From positions 1,178,001 to 1,242,000 of the forward strand of contig NZ_CP059275.1 of assembly GCF_013694365.1 (NCBI RefSeq): 64,000 nt of DNA, read 5' to 3'. Position 1 is the first letter of the stretch; each line of letters begins with the position of its first letter. Positions 1 through 8,785 of the stretch are shown one piece after another. Both the position numbers and the translations under genes were made by a program. Below the pieces are notes generated by a model. The model searched no databases and had not been told where the DNA came from. It worked only from the letters and a program-made list of their open reading frames with translations. Source of the DNA: Limosilactobacillus reuteri. GTDB taxonomy: Bacteria > Bacillota > Bacilli > Lactobacillales > Lactobacillaceae.

Positions 1-1
1 T

Positions 2-550
2 ACAGATGCAAAGTTACTTCGCGAAATTCAAAAAGACGTTAAACAAGAAATTTTTGATTTTACAGGCACTGGAACTACTAAAACTTCTGGTGAAACCTTC
101 CAAAAAGCTTTATCAAAGGGTTTAGGTCAACTGGCAGTAAAATGGGAAGATGATGATATCCAATCTGTTGCTTTCGTTAACCCAATCGACCTCTATGATT
201 ATTTAGCAGAATCACCAATTACTTTGCAAAGTACGTTTGGATTACAATATATTCAAAATTTCATGGGTGTTAATACAATTATTGCATCTAATGCTGTAAA
301 GCAAGGGACGATTAATTTAACCGCTAGTCAAAATATTAATTATGCTTATGCGAATATTAGTGGTGCTTTAAGTCAGGCTTTTAATTTGGTTCCAGATGAG
401 ACAGGATTGATTGGGGTTACTCACGAACCTGTTAACAATAGTCTTTCTTATGAAACAGTAATTCTTTTAGCTGGAAAGCTTTACGCTGAACGTTTAGATG
501 GAATCATTACTTCAAAAATTGGTACTACTACCACTGCTGACAATAAGTAG
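2..550 (+). CDS. Phage major capsid protein (3' part)
   Basis: The reading frame is already open at the left edge, so only the C-terminal 182 residues are visible and the true start lies outside. The protein would form the icosahedral head shell. The text has capsid-like features: a stretch ending FVNPIDLYDYLAES followed by a region on recognition of the head surface rather than any enzymatic motif, and a Thr-rich tail. I call it mainly from its place next to a DUF4355 scaffold, MuF protein and portal, which is the standard head module of lactobacillus siphoviruses. An internal TTG at 224 is in frame but is not a credible start, because the frame continues upstream without a stop. Confidence 0.75.
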   Translation, partial: TDAKLLREIQKDVKQEIFDFTGTGTTKTSGETFQKALSKGLGQLAVKWEDDDIQSVAFVNPIDLYDYLAESPITLQSTFGLQYIQNFMGVNTIIASNAVKQGTINLTASQNINYAYANISGALSQAFNLVPDETGLIGVTHEPVNNSLSYETVILLAGKLYAERLDGIITSKIGTTTTADNK

Positions 551-628
551 TTGGACTTTTTACTTGTTGCAGTCATTAAAGAACAACCCGGATATTACAG
601 TCCACCGGACTATAAACGAGGTGTATTT

Positions 629-1243
629 ATGTTTGAAAAATTACCAATGCGTTTACAATTTTTTGCTGAAGATCCAACGCCAGCTCCAGATAATGATGGT
701 GCACCTGAAGGAACTGATGGGGATAATAACGGCAAAAGTGAAAAGACATTTACTCAAGCTGAATTAAACGACATTGTAAAAGCCCGAGTCAATCGAGCCT
801 TGAAAAATAAGCAAGAGGAAATTGACCAGGCAAAGAGTGAAGCTACTAAGCTTGCCAAGATGAATAAGGGTCAAAAGCAAGAATACAAGCTTCAACAAAC
901 TGAAAAGCGTGCCCAAGATGCTGAAGCGGAATTGGCTCGTTATAAAATGCGTGATACAGCTAAGCAACAATTAATTGACGGCGGGTATGATAACCCAACC
1001 GATGAAGATATCGATTTAATTGTTACTGATAAAGCAGAAACAACCAAAGAACGTGGTGAAGCATTTCTTAATGCTTATAACCGGATTAAAGAAAATGTTC
1101 GTCAAGAACTATTGAAGGGAAAGTCACCACGAATTAATGGTGCTCCTGCTACTACAATGACTAAGGAACAAATTGCAAAGATCAAGGATCCAATTAAACG
1201 GCAAAAAGCCATCAAAAATAATATGGATCTTTATAAATTTTAA
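629..1243 (+). CDS. Phage scaffolding protein, DUF4355 family
   Basis: Assists capsid assembly and is lost from mature heads (family knowledge). The start at ATG 629 gives an N-terminus MFEKLPMRLQFFAEDP, typical of these proteins, and has a Shine-Dalgarno-like AACGAGG just upstream. The frame stays open upstream to a TTG at 551, but those 26 residues look like leader sequence rather than protein. The product is about 204 residues: an acidic Pro-rich start, then a long Lys/Glu/Gln-rich helical section (roughly residues 40-150) suited to coiled-coil, and a basic C-terminus ending KNNMDLYKF. It sits beside the capsid gene as expected. Confidence 0.8.
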   Translation: MFEKLPMRLQFFAEDPTPAPDNDGAPEGTDGDNNGKSEKTFTQAELNDIVKARVNRALKNKQEEIDQAKSEATKLAKMNKGQKQEYKLQQTEKRAQDAEAELARYKMRDTAKQQLIDGGYDNPTDEDIDLIVTDKAETTKERGEAFLNAYNRIKENVRQELLKGKSPRINGAPATTMTKEQIAKIKDPIKRQKAIKNNMDLYKF

Positions 1244-1474
1244 ATGGCTAAAGCAACAAATAATTTGATTGGATTTGAAGAAGAACTAAATAAGGCAATT
1301 GATAATTATAATGCCAAATTTGGTGATGGTGCTTATTTTAAAATTGAGCCATTAGTTGACCCTTTACGACCTGATGGGCCAACTTCTTTACAAGCTATTA
1401 AAACGTTAAATAATGCGGTTATGAGTGGTAAGCCACTTCCTAATTCTAAGGCACCAAAAGATATCTTTTATTAA
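1244..1474 (+). CDS. Small phage head-region protein, function unknown
   Basis: A 76-residue protein without a recognised domain, no membrane segment and no cysteines. It lies between the MuF minor head gene and the scaffold gene, so a structural or assembly role is likely by position only. It begins MAKATNNLIGFEEELNKAI, which suggests a short amphipathic helix. Confidence 0.6.
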   Translation: MAKATNNLIGFEEELNKAIDNYNAKFGDGAYFKIEPLVDPLRPDGPTSLQAIKTLNNAVMSGKPLPNSKAPKDIFY

Positions 1475-3328
1475 GTGAATCCGATGACGAAGAAGAATGA
1501 TTATTGGGCTGATCGTATTGCTCGGGAACGTAAATGGCAAGAAGAGCAATTAAGTAAAGATGCTCAATTTAATCAGCGCCTTCAACAGTATTATGATCAA
1601 GCAATTGTCCAGATTAATAAAGACATTGAAGATCAGATAAATTCTTTAGCTGTCCGGAATAAAGTTTCTTATGCTGAAGCTCAAAAAGAAGTGTCCACTA
1701 CCGATATTGCTGATTATGAAACAGAAGCTAAGAAGGTAGTTCAGGAAGCTAATCTTTTAAGAGCACAAGGGAAGCATGTTACTTACAACGATTTCTCTGA
1801 TGAAGTTAATGAACGATTGAGGAATTATAATACGGCAATGCGATATAACCGATTAAATTTATTGAAATCTAAAATTGGTTTATCGATGGTTGAAGCCGGA
1901 ATGAATATTGACGCTGATATGCAAGCTAAAATTGGTAAAGATTATACTGATGAGCTAAAACGTCAGTCTGGTATTCTAGATCATTCTACCGAAAATGCTT
2001 CGTTTTGGACTTCTAAAGATGTTGCAAAACAAGTAATGAAACAAATTAATGGAGCAACTTTTAGTCAACGAATTTGGGCTAATCAAGATGCTTTGAAAGC
2101 TCAACTTGATACGGTTATCACCAACGGGATTTTAACTGGTAAGAATCCGCGAGTTGTAGCAAGACAATTAAGAGATAAAGTAAAAACCACTGTTAAGAAT
2201 CACAGTTATGTTACTGAACGTATTGCCAGGACAGAATCAGCACGGGTTCAATATTCTGCTCAAATTGAATCAATCAAAAAGAATGGTTATCAATTTGTCC
2301 AATGGATTGCGGAGCCAAGAGCCTGTGATGAGTGTCGAAAGATTGCGACGCAAGATAATGGCTTTGGTGATGGTATTTATCGAATTAATAAAGTTCCTAA
2401 AATACCAGACGATACTCATCCTAATTGTCGTTGTTCAATTAGTGAGACGTGGGTTGACGATAAGGATGATAATTTAATTTCTGCTAACAAAACAAAAAGT
2501 TTTGACGAATTAATGAAAGCTAATCTGAAATCACTTCACGAGCAAGAAATTATTCAATTAGGTTCAAAAATTTATGAAACACTAGCTAAAAGTGGTAAGG
2601 AGTTATCTTCACAAATAAATGTATTGCAAAAGAATTTTCAAAGCATTAACAAATCATATGATGCTGGGAAATTTAAGTCATACGATGATTATTTAGAAAA
2701 CTGGCAGCTAAATGCTGATGCTATTAAACTACTTAGTAATCAATATGCGGATAACGTCACTCAAGAAATACAAAAATATCGTAAAGTTGGTGGAACTAAA
2801 ATTAAGTTCCAGTCACGTTCGTCTGTACCGCTTAAAAAAATGATTCAAACGGCGTATGACCACTATCCAACGGATTGGGCCAGAAATGCTGAAAGCCGTA
2901 ATACATTAAAAGTATTAAACGTAAAACGTGGATATTACTCAGACTCTCAAGCAATTATTGCAGCTAATAAAGATGACTATAATGCTCAAAGCACCATGTA
3001 CCATGAGCTAGGACATCGTGCTGAACATTCCAATCCAGAAATTATGCGATTAGAGCAAGAGTTTTATGAGCGTAGAACAAAAGACGAGAAGCTTCAACCA
3101 TTGAGTAAGTTAACCGGAAATAAAGCTTATGATAAATCAATGGAAAAAGCTCGACCTGATGATTTTAATAATCCTTACATGGGGAAAGAATATGTTGATT
3201 CCTATGGAAAACATTATGGTTATGAATTGTTAAGTATGGGCGTTGAAGGAATTTATCAAGGCCGTTATAATTTATATGAAGACGAAGATATGGCTAAGTT
3301 TATTTTGGGGCTTTTGTTAAAGGGGTGA
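1475..3328 (+). CDS. Minor head protein, phage Mu gpF (MuF) domain with C-terminal zincin motif
   Basis: A 617-residue protein. Residues about 200-330 hold the MuF/SPP1 gp7-like domain, which associates with the portal: a T-E-R-I-A-R-T-E-S segment, a CDECRKIA cysteine pair and the diagnostic HPNCRC. The remaining ~285 residues are longer than a plain minor head protein needs. They contain HELGHRAEH at residues 510-518, an HExxH zinc-metallopeptidase signature, followed about 70 residues later by YELLSMGVE, a possible third-ligand glutamate. The C-terminal part may be an effector delivered with the virion, as known for MuF-linked toxins (inference). The GTG start is supported because the first 26 bases recur exactly at the end of the portal gene, meaning portal natively precedes and overlaps it. 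Confidence 0.85.
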   Translation: MNPMTKKNDYWADRIARERKWQEEQLSKDAQFNQRLQQYYDQAIVQINKDIEDQINSLAVRNKVSYAEAQKEVSTTDIADYETEAKKVVQEANLLRAQGKHVTYNDFSDEVNERLRNYNTAMRYNRLNLLKSKIGLSMVEAGMNIDADMQAKIGKDYTDELKRQSGILDHSTENASFWTSKDVAKQVMKQINGATFSQRIWANQDALKAQLDTVITNGILTGKNPRVVARQLRDKVKTTVKNHSYVTERIARTESARVQYSAQIESIKKNGYQFVQWIAEPRACDECRKIATQDNGFGDGIYRINKVPKIPDDTHPNCRCSISETWVDDKDDNLISANKTKSFDELMKANLKSLHEQEIIQLGSKIYETLAKSGKELSSQINVLQKNFQSINKSYDAGKFKSYDDYLENWQLNADAIKLLSNQYADNVTQEIQKYRKVGGTKIKFQSRSSVPLKKMIQTAYDHYPTDWARNAESRNTLKVLNVKRGYYSDSQAIIAANKDDYNAQSTMYHELGHRAEHSNPEIMRLEQEFYERRTKDEKLQPLSKLTGNKAYDKSMEKARPDDFNNPYMGKEYVDSYGKHYGYELLSMGVEGIYQGRYNLYEDEDMAKFILGLLLKG

Positions 3329-4765
3329 ATGGAAACAGTAAACGGTAAAGGACAAATTTTAGATGGCCATATTTTTATCTATCCAGCTGATGAAAAAGAA
3401 CTTGATCCGCATGATTTACTGTCGTTCATGAGAAGGAATATTCAGTATGCTAAGGATTACAAGCATAATATGCAAATGTATCTAGGTAATCACGATATCT
3501 TGGATCAACAGCGGCGGATGTATGGACCAGATAATCGGCTAGTAGCAAATTTACCGCATTATATTGTTGATACTTATAATGGATTCTTTACTGGAATCCC
3601 ACCTAAGATTACTTTAGATGATAAGAATGAGAACGAAGCATTACAGCAATGGAATGACACTAATTCGTTCCAGGACAAATTGAGTGAAATTAGTAAGCAA
3701 ACGGATATCTACGGACGTTCGTTTGCTTTTATTTATCAAGATGAGAACGCAGACACTTGTATTGCTTATGCTTCTCCTACAGATGCCTTCATGGTTTACG
3801 ATGATACGGTTGCTAGAAAACCTTTTGCTTTTGTTCGTTACTGGAAAGATACTGAAAGCGGCTTATGGACCGGAATGGTTTATTACGCTAATAAAATTAA
3901 AACCTTCAAAGGTAGTGTTGTTGAAGATTCAGATCAAAACAATATGTATAATTTAGTGCCAGCAGTTGAATTTTATGGAAATGAGGAGCGGCAAGGTGTT
4001 TTTGATAATGTTAAAACATTAATCGATGAATTAGACCGAGTATTATCACAGAAAGCTAACCAAGTGGAATATTTTGATAATGCTTACCTTAAAATTCTTG
4101 GTCTTGATTTAGATGAGGATAGTGATGGTAGACCGGATGCTAATTTAATTGGTAATCAAATGATTTATTCGCCTAATGCTGATGCTGCTAATGCCGATGT
4201 CGAATTCATTTCAAAACCAGATGGTGATAATATGCAAGAACATATTATTGACCGGCTTATTTCAATGATTTACCAGGTAAGTATGGTTGCTAACCTTAAT
4301 GATGAAGCGTTTGCTGGTAATAGTTCTGGGGTGGCTTTGCAATATAAGTTACTTCCAATGCGAAATATGGCAGCTAATAAAGAGCGTAAATTTACTCAGG
4401 CACTCCGGAAGTTATATCGAATAGTGTTTAGTGCTGATCAAGTAGTCAAAGATAAGGATGCCTGGCAAGACTTGCTCTTTGATTTCAAACAAAACTTACC
4501 GATTGATGTTTCTGAAGAAGCTGATACTTTACAAAAACTATCAGGGGTTGTGTCAAAAGAAACTGCATTCCGAAATAGCCGTTTAATTGATGATCCTAAA
4601 AAGGAAGTTGAGCGTATGCAAAAAGAGAAGCAGGAAGAAATGAATCAAGCACTTCAACATTCTGCTTCTGCTACAGATCAAATGCTAATGGATGATCAAA
4701 AAGAAAACGATAAAGAAGTAGTTGGTTTCCGGAAGAACGGTGAATCCGATGACGAAGAAGAATGA
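3329..4765 (+). CDS. Phage portal protein, SPP1 gp6-like
   Basis: A 478-residue portal subunit. Portals form the dodecameric ring through which DNA enters the head and bind the terminase. Recognisable are the N-terminal segment with YLGNHDI and NRLVANLPHYIVDTYNGFF, typical of Gram-positive siphovirus portals, and an acidic C-terminus. It is flanked by terminase and MuF genes. Its last 26 bases (4740-4765) are identical to the first 26 of the MuF gene at 1475, so the native order is portal then MuF with an out-of-frame overlap. Confidence 0.9.
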   Translation: METVNGKGQILDGHIFIYPADEKELDPHDLLSFMRRNIQYAKDYKHNMQMYLGNHDILDQQRRMYGPDNRLVANLPHYIVDTYNGFFTGIPPKITLDDKNENEALQQWNDTNSFQDKLSEISKQTDIYGRSFAFIYQDENADTCIAYASPTDAFMVYDDTVARKPFAFVRYWKDTESGLWTGMVYYANKIKTFKGSVVEDSDQNNMYNLVPAVEFYGNEERQGVFDNVKTLIDELDRVLSQKANQVEYFDNAYLKILGLDLDEDSDGRPDANLIGNQMIYSPNADAANADVEFISKPDGDNMQEHIIDRLISMIYQVSMVANLNDEAFAGNSSGVALQYKLLPMRNMAANKERKFTQALRKLYRIVFSADQVVKDKDAWQDLLFDFKQNLPIDVSEEADTLQKLSGVVSKETAFRNSRLIDDPKKEVERMQKEKQEEMNQALQHSASATDQMLMDDQKENDKEVVGFRKNGESDDEEE

Positions 4766-5950
4766 TTGGTACTGACTTATGGCGGTGCATCTTCTGGTAA
4801 ATCTCATGGTGTGGTACAGAAAGTTGTACTTAAATCACTCCAACACTGGAAACATCCACGTAAAGTGCTATGGCTTCGGAAAGTTGATCGAACAATTCAA
4901 GAATCAATCTTTGCAGATGTAATTGATTGTCTATCTAATTGGCAACTTCTACCTCTGTGTAGAGTAAATAAATCAAACCGTACTATTCATTTACCGAATG
5001 GTGCGGTTTTCTTGTTTAAAGGGATGGATGATCCAGAAAAAATTAAGTCGATTAAAGGATTGTCTGATGTGGTGATGGAAGAAGCATCTGAGTTTAATCA
5101 AGATGATTTTACGCAGCTTACTCTTCGTCTACGTGAACCTAAACATAAGAAACGACAATTGTTCTGTATGTTTAATCCAGTTAGCAAGTTGAACTGGACA
5201 TATAAGCAATGGTTTGATCCGAAAGCAAGGGTTGATTCGGAACGAGTATCAATTCACCAATCAACTTACAAGGATAATCACTTTTTGGACGCTGATAACA
5301 TTGCAACGATTGAGAACTTAAAACAAACCAACCCGGCCTATTATAAAATCTATACGCTAGGTGAATTTGCCACATTGGATAAGTTGGTCTTTCCTACCTT
5401 TACTAAACGTCGATTATACCCAGAAGAACCACAGTTGCGTGACTTGCCTGATTTGTTTGGCTTGGACTTTGGGTACAGCAACGATCCTTCTGCTTTTACT
5501 CATTCCAAGATTGATATGAAAAATAAACGTTTCTATGTTCTTGAAGAATACGTCAAAAAGGGAATGCTCAATAACGAAATAGCCAATGTAATTAAACAAA
5601 TGGGTTATACCAAAGAAGTTATCACGGCCGATGCTGCAGAACCAAAGTCAATTGCTGAATTAAAGCGTGATGGGATATATCGTATTCGACCCGCAAAGAA
5701 AGGGCCGGACTCAATTATTCAGGGTATTCAGTTCTTACAGCAGTTTGAATGGATTGTTGATGATCGTTGTGTCAAAACAATTGAAGAATTGGAAAACTAT
5801 ACATACAAGAAAGACCGAAAGACTGGTGAATATATCAATGAACCTGTTGATGCTTACAACCACTGCATCGATAGTTTGAGATATGGAAGTTCTGAATATA
5901 ACGGAATGGCTAGTCCAAAGGCAACTGTAATGAAAAATATTTATATTTAG
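4766..5950 (+). CDS. terL: Phage terminase large subunit, main fragment (5' end lost by frameshift)
   Basis: ATPase and nuclease motor that packages DNA into the prohead. The TTG-started product of 394 residues has a Walker A motif right at its N-terminus (GGASSGKSHGV), a Walker B DVVMEEASEF near residue 105, and nuclease residues in LFGLDFGYSNDPSAF and TADAAEP. Terminases carry about 30 residues before Walker A, and these are found in the separate piece at 5951-6055. The last 10 bases of that piece equal the first 10 here, so the native gene is one reading frame broken by an indel just before Walker A. Either the prophage packaging motor is dead or this is a sequencing error. Confidence 0.9.
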   Translation: MVLTYGGASSGKSHGVVQKVVLKSLQHWKHPRKVLWLRKVDRTIQESIFADVIDCLSNWQLLPLCRVNKSNRTIHLPNGAVFLFKGMDDPEKIKSIKGLSDVVMEEASEFNQDDFTQLTLRLREPKHKKRQLFCMFNPVSKLNWTYKQWFDPKARVDSERVSIHQSTYKDNHFLDADNIATIENLKQTNPAYYKIYTLGEFATLDKLVFPTFTKRRLYPEEPQLRDLPDLFGLDFGYSNDPSAFTHSKIDMKNKRFYVLEEYVKKGMLNNEIANVIKQMGYTKEVITADAAEPKSIAELKRDGIYRIRPAKKGPDSIIQGIQFLQQFEWIVDDRCVKTIEELENYTYKKDRKTGEYINEPVDAYNHCIDSLRYGSSEYNGMASPKATVMKNIYI

Positions 5951-6055
5951 ATGCCAAACATCAAACTAAATTTTCCTAAACCATACAACGTTTTCAATAA
6001 ACAAATTTTTGATAACTTGTTTGATTACAGTCATTTCGTTGAGATTTGGTACTGA
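5951..6055 (+). pseudogene. terL: Terminase large subunit, N-terminal fragment
   Basis: A 34-residue piece, beginning MPNIKLNFPKPYN and containing NKQIFDNLFDY, that matches the usual start of Gram-positive phage large terminases, then stops at TAC TGA. Its final bases 6046-6055 (ttggtactga) are repeated as the first bases of the fragment at 4766. Joining the two with one base shift restores a continuous terminase. It is too short to act alone. Confidence 0.75.
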
Positions 6056-6481
6056 TTGAGTGAAAAACTATCTAAGAAACAACAAGCGTGGTTAGATTTT
6101 TATTGTAGTGTTAGTAAAATGAACGCCACTGATGCTGCACGAAGAGCTGGTTATAAAGATCCGTATAAAAGCGGATTTGAAAACTCTAAAAAACTCCAAC
6201 AACAGATATCTCAGCGAATGAAAGAACTTCAAGAAAAATCAGGTGCTTCAATTATGAGCCAACAGGAGCTTGCAGAGTTCTTTTCTAATGTGACGATGGG
6301 GAAAGAAACTGAAAAGGTTGTTACAAATACTGGTAAGGTCGTTGAGGTTCCTGTATCGATGAAAGATCGCATCAAAACGGCAGAGTTGCTAGGCAAATCC
6401 TATGGTATGTTCGTTGATAAGAAAGAGGTCAGTGGTAACTTAGATATCGAAATTGGAATGGGCGAGTATGATGATGAATAG
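6056..6481 (+). CDS. terS: Phage terminase small subunit
   Basis: A 141-residue protein that recognises the packaging site and stimulates the large subunit. The N-terminal helix-turn-helix has the family pattern LSKKQQAWLDFY ... NATDAARRAGYKDP; the middle has MSQQELAEFFSNV, the oligomerisation region, and the C-terminus is acidic. TTG start: its first eight bases (ttgagtga) are identical to the last eight of the HNH gene at 7065-7072, so natively the HNH gene precedes it with a short overlap, which supports this start. Confidence 0.85.
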   Translation: MSEKLSKKQQAWLDFYCSVSKMNATDAARRAGYKDPYKSGFENSKKLQQQISQRMKELQEKSGASIMSQQELAEFFSNVTMGKETEKVVTNTGKVVEVPVSMKDRIKTAELLGKSYGMFVDKKEVSGNLDIEIGMGEYDDE

Positions 6482-7072
6482 GTGAGTAGTATTACTAAAA
6501 AATTAACACAGAAGCAACAACGATTTGTTGATGAGTACATTATTTCGGGTAATGCTACTCAGGCGGCAATCAAGGCGATTGGTAAATCGATTGTTGATCC
6601 GAACATGAGACGATTGTGGGCTTTGAAGGAATTGGCAAAAAGATATACGATGAATTATTCTTCACGGGTTAGACCGATAAACTGGAACCGATGTGTAGAT
6701 GCATTGGCTGTTATAATTTCAAAAGGTGCTAATAAATACCAAAAGATAGCTGCACGCGAGATTTTGTTTATCTATTTAGGCAAGAAGGCCACATATGATT
6801 TGATTGAAAACGATGCTGTAGTAACTAGTCGTAATGACGAATTAGTAACCCGTTGGAAAAATAAATGTTTGAAGCGTGATTCATACACTTGTCAAGTTTG
6901 CGGCAGTAAAAGACATCTATGTGTACATCACGTCTCATACTGGTCTGTTGACCCAATTAATCGGATAAATACGGATAACGGAATTACGTTATGTAATGAA
7001 TGTCATGCTAAGCAACACGCTGGTGAACCTGTTTATAAACTCATTATGTCAGGCGGTGATAGTTTTGAGTGA
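6482..7072 (+). CDS. TerS-like N-terminus joined to HNH endonuclease
   Basis: A 196-residue, GTG-started protein with two parts. Residues 1-100 read like a second small terminase: LTQKQQRFVDEYIISGNATQAAIKA, the usual TerS DNA-binding start, then a KYQKIAAREIL helix. Residues 110-190 form an HNH nuclease: CQVCG, HVHH-type centre (LCVHHVSYW), LCNECHAKQH with paired zinc cysteines. HNH proteins next to terminases are needed for cos cutting in several phages (known). The fusion to a TerS-like domain, beside a separate terS, is unusual. Alternatively it is a homing-type HNH that captured a terS 5' end. Confidence 0.75.
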   Translation: MSSITKKLTQKQQRFVDEYIISGNATQAAIKAIGKSIVDPNMRRLWALKELAKRYTMNYSSRVRPINWNRCVDALAVIISKGANKYQKIAAREILFIYLGKKATYDLIENDAVVTSRNDELVTRWKNKCLKRDSYTCQVCGSKRHLCVHHVSYWSVDPINRINTDNGITLCNECHAKQHAGEPVYKLIMSGGDSFE

Positions 7073-7621
7073 ATGATTGTTTTAGAAACTATACATCATA
7101 TAAACGTTACTTATAATTTAGGAAACTTAGCTGATTGGTTGAGTGCCATTGCAACTCTTGCGGCTGTATTTGTCTCACTCTACCTTGCCAATAGGAAACC
7201 AAAACCTTTTTTAGTAATAAAATCAGCTTATTTTCCAGAAGAGAAAGATAAAAAAATGCCAGACGGGGTTGTTTTTAAAGGAGTAAAAGAGCACATTGTC
7301 GTTTTGATAGAAAATGATAATGACTATCCTGTAGCAATGGTCCCTCAAAATCATCACAAGATACTTAAACCGGTTTTTGGCATTAATGAAAATACATTAT
7401 ACATAGCAGGTGGAAATGCAAAAAGAAAAACTAGATCTATGGAAATTGAAGCTTTAGACAATTTGATTTGGAAACAATTCAAGATTCGTGATATTTACTC
7501 TAATGCTGTGTACAGATTTAGATTTATAAAAAAAGACGATGAATGGATAATACTATATCCATTAAGATTGAAAAACTATATAGAAGTGATTCGGTGTATA
7601 GTAAGTAAAATTAAAAACTAA
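7073..7621 (+). CDS. Membrane-anchored phage protein, function unknown
   Basis: A 182-residue protein with one clear N-terminal membrane segment (around residues 22-42, WLSAIATLAAVFVSLYLAN) and a soluble domain rich in beta-prone and charged residues. No catalytic motif is recognised. It lies between the ArpU regulator and the HNH/terminase genes and has lower GC than the structural genes, a position where phages often carry accessory cargo. Possible roles in superinfection exclusion or host interaction are speculation. Confidence 0.55.
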   Translation: MIVLETIHHINVTYNLGNLADWLSAIATLAAVFVSLYLANRKPKPFLVIKSAYFPEEKDKKMPDGVVFKGVKEHIVVLIENDNDYPVAMVPQNHHKILKPVFGINENTLYIAGGNAKRKTRSMEIEALDNLIWKQFKIRDIYSNAVYRFRFIKKDDEWIILYPLRLKNYIEVIRCIVSKIKN

Positions 7622-8080
7622 ATGCAAACAGATTTGAACTTAGATATAGATTGTTTGAAAACTGCACGGAAGGTTACTGAGTTTCTTGAAAAGAAGCTGG
7701 ATCGCTATCTAGCTTTATCCGGGAAACAACGATTTGATTTGAAGTCACCAGGAATGGACGGAATGCCTAAAGCGCCTAGTCATGGCAATGGAAGTGAAAG
7801 TCGAATGCTAAATATTTGGTTGGCAGAAGAAGTAGTCGATTGTGTGGGTTGTTCAATGCGAAACATGACAAAGGAATCGCAACGGATATTGTTAAGTCGT
7901 TATTCAGACCAAATGTTGACGTACAACATTGCCAGGGAATTAAGTATTAGTTCATCAACATATAGTCGAAAACAAGAGAAAGCATTGTGTGAATTTGCTG
8001 ATCGATTTGAATTTCAATTAGTTAAGCATGGTATTCACACTGAAATAGAGGACTTACATGTTTATCCAGATGAGGAATGA
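7622..8080 (+). CDS. ArpU-family phage late transcription regulator
   Basis: A 152-residue protein resembling the ArpU/RinA type regulators that switch on late structural genes. The C-terminal half has the sigma-like helix-turn-helix pattern: SQRILLSRYSD then YNIARELSISSSTYSRKQEKAL. It occupies the standard position between the early small genes and the terminase module. The N-terminal half (residues 1-60) is charged and helical. Confidence 0.8.
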   Translation: MQTDLNLDIDCLKTARKVTEFLEKKLDRYLALSGKQRFDLKSPGMDGMPKAPSHGNGSESRMLNIWLAEEVVDCVGCSMRNMTKESQRILLSRYSDQMLTYNIARELSISSSTYSRKQEKALCEFADRFEFQLVKHGIHTEIEDLHVYPDEE

Positions 8081-8257
8081 ATGACATTTGAAGAAGCATT
8101 AAAGCACGAAGAAAATAATGAACCTGTTATTTACAACAACCGAAAATATTATGTGGTTGGTTATAATAAATCGGCCGATATGTTTACTATTCGGGAAGTT
8201 AGTGGTGATCCACTATTTACAGTACCGATTGATGCTAAAGTGGAGGAACTATCATGA
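8081..8257 (+). CDS. Small phage protein, unknown
   Basis: A 58-residue protein starting MTFEEALKHEENNEPVIY. Soluble, acidic, with alternating short strands. Its last bases contain a strong Shine-Dalgarno GGAGG followed by ATGA, suggesting that a gene natively starts at the overlap. No family recognised. Confidence 0.5.
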   Translation: MTFEEALKHEENNEPVIYNNRKYYVVGYNKSADMFTIREVSGDPLFTVPIDAKVEELS

Positions 8258-8482
8258 ATGAAAAAAGGTTACAGAGAATTAAGCCATAAGGAATTATTAT
8301 CTATCCAAATTGGGTTAGATACTGGAGAAAAAGATTTTATTGAGGAAGACGATGACGGACTAGAATGGTTTCCGGTATTTATACGCGATCGTAAGGAAGG
8401 CGGAGTAAAAGCCCAATTCCTTACTGACGTAGATACAGATATCGATCATCCATTCAGAATCAAATATGAGGAGAAAGATTAA
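8258..8482 (+). CDS. Small acidic phage protein, unknown
   Basis: A 74-residue protein starting MKKGYRELSHKELLSIQIG with a strongly acidic centre (EEDDDGLEW). No membrane segment or cysteine motif. It ends in GAGGAGAAAGATTAA, which could serve as a Shine-Dalgarno for the next native gene. Confidence 0.5.
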   Translation: MKKGYRELSHKELLSIQIGLDTGEKDFIEEDDDGLEWFPVFIRDRKEGGVKAQFLTDVDTDIDHPFRIKYEEKD

Positions 8483-8785
8483 ATGCTAAAAAATGAATTA
8501 CAAGAGAAACTTACTAAATTAGATTCACATTTAAGCTGTGAAATTATTACAAAAGACAATACAAAGGCCAAATTAAATGGTGACTTTGTGCAATTACAGC
8601 AACAATCTGCCGGTGATGTCATAGTTAAATATGATGGTGAACCTGTGCTATCTATGATTGAAGTTGATGGGACCCCTGCAATTAAATTAGAAGTTGGTTA
8701 CGTAGATAAGCCTAATTCAAAGATGTTCGCTAACTTAATTGAGCTATGTGGAAGTTATCTTCCTGATAATGAGGAGGAAGAGTAA
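8483..8785 (+). CDS. Phage protein, unknown
   Basis: A 100-residue acidic protein, beginning MLKNELQEKLTKLDSHLS and ending in NEEEE. Contains repeated beta-prone segments (KLNGDFVQLQQQ, VIVKYDGEPVLSMI). No recognised family. The 3' end carries GAGGAGGAAGAG, a Shine-Dalgarno-like run suited to translational coupling with a following early gene. Confidence 0.5.
   Translation: MLKNELQEKLTKLDSHLSCEIITKDNTKAKLNGDFVQLQQQSAGDVIVKYDGEPVLSMIEVDGTPAIKLEVGYVDKPNSKMFANLIELCGSYLPDNEEEE

Noticed and set aside
224-550. Separate 108-residue protein starting at TTG 224
   Set aside because: The same frame is open from base 2, so this is only the end of the capsid protein.
551-628. TTG 551 as the start of the scaffold gene
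   Set aside because: ATG 629 has a Shine-Dalgarno-like site and a family-typical N-terminus; the 26 extra residues do not look like protein.
8250-8265. ATGA doubled at 8254-8261 as another copied overlap
   Set aside because: The gene order inferred for this block is the other way, so the repeat is likely chance; not counted as evidence.
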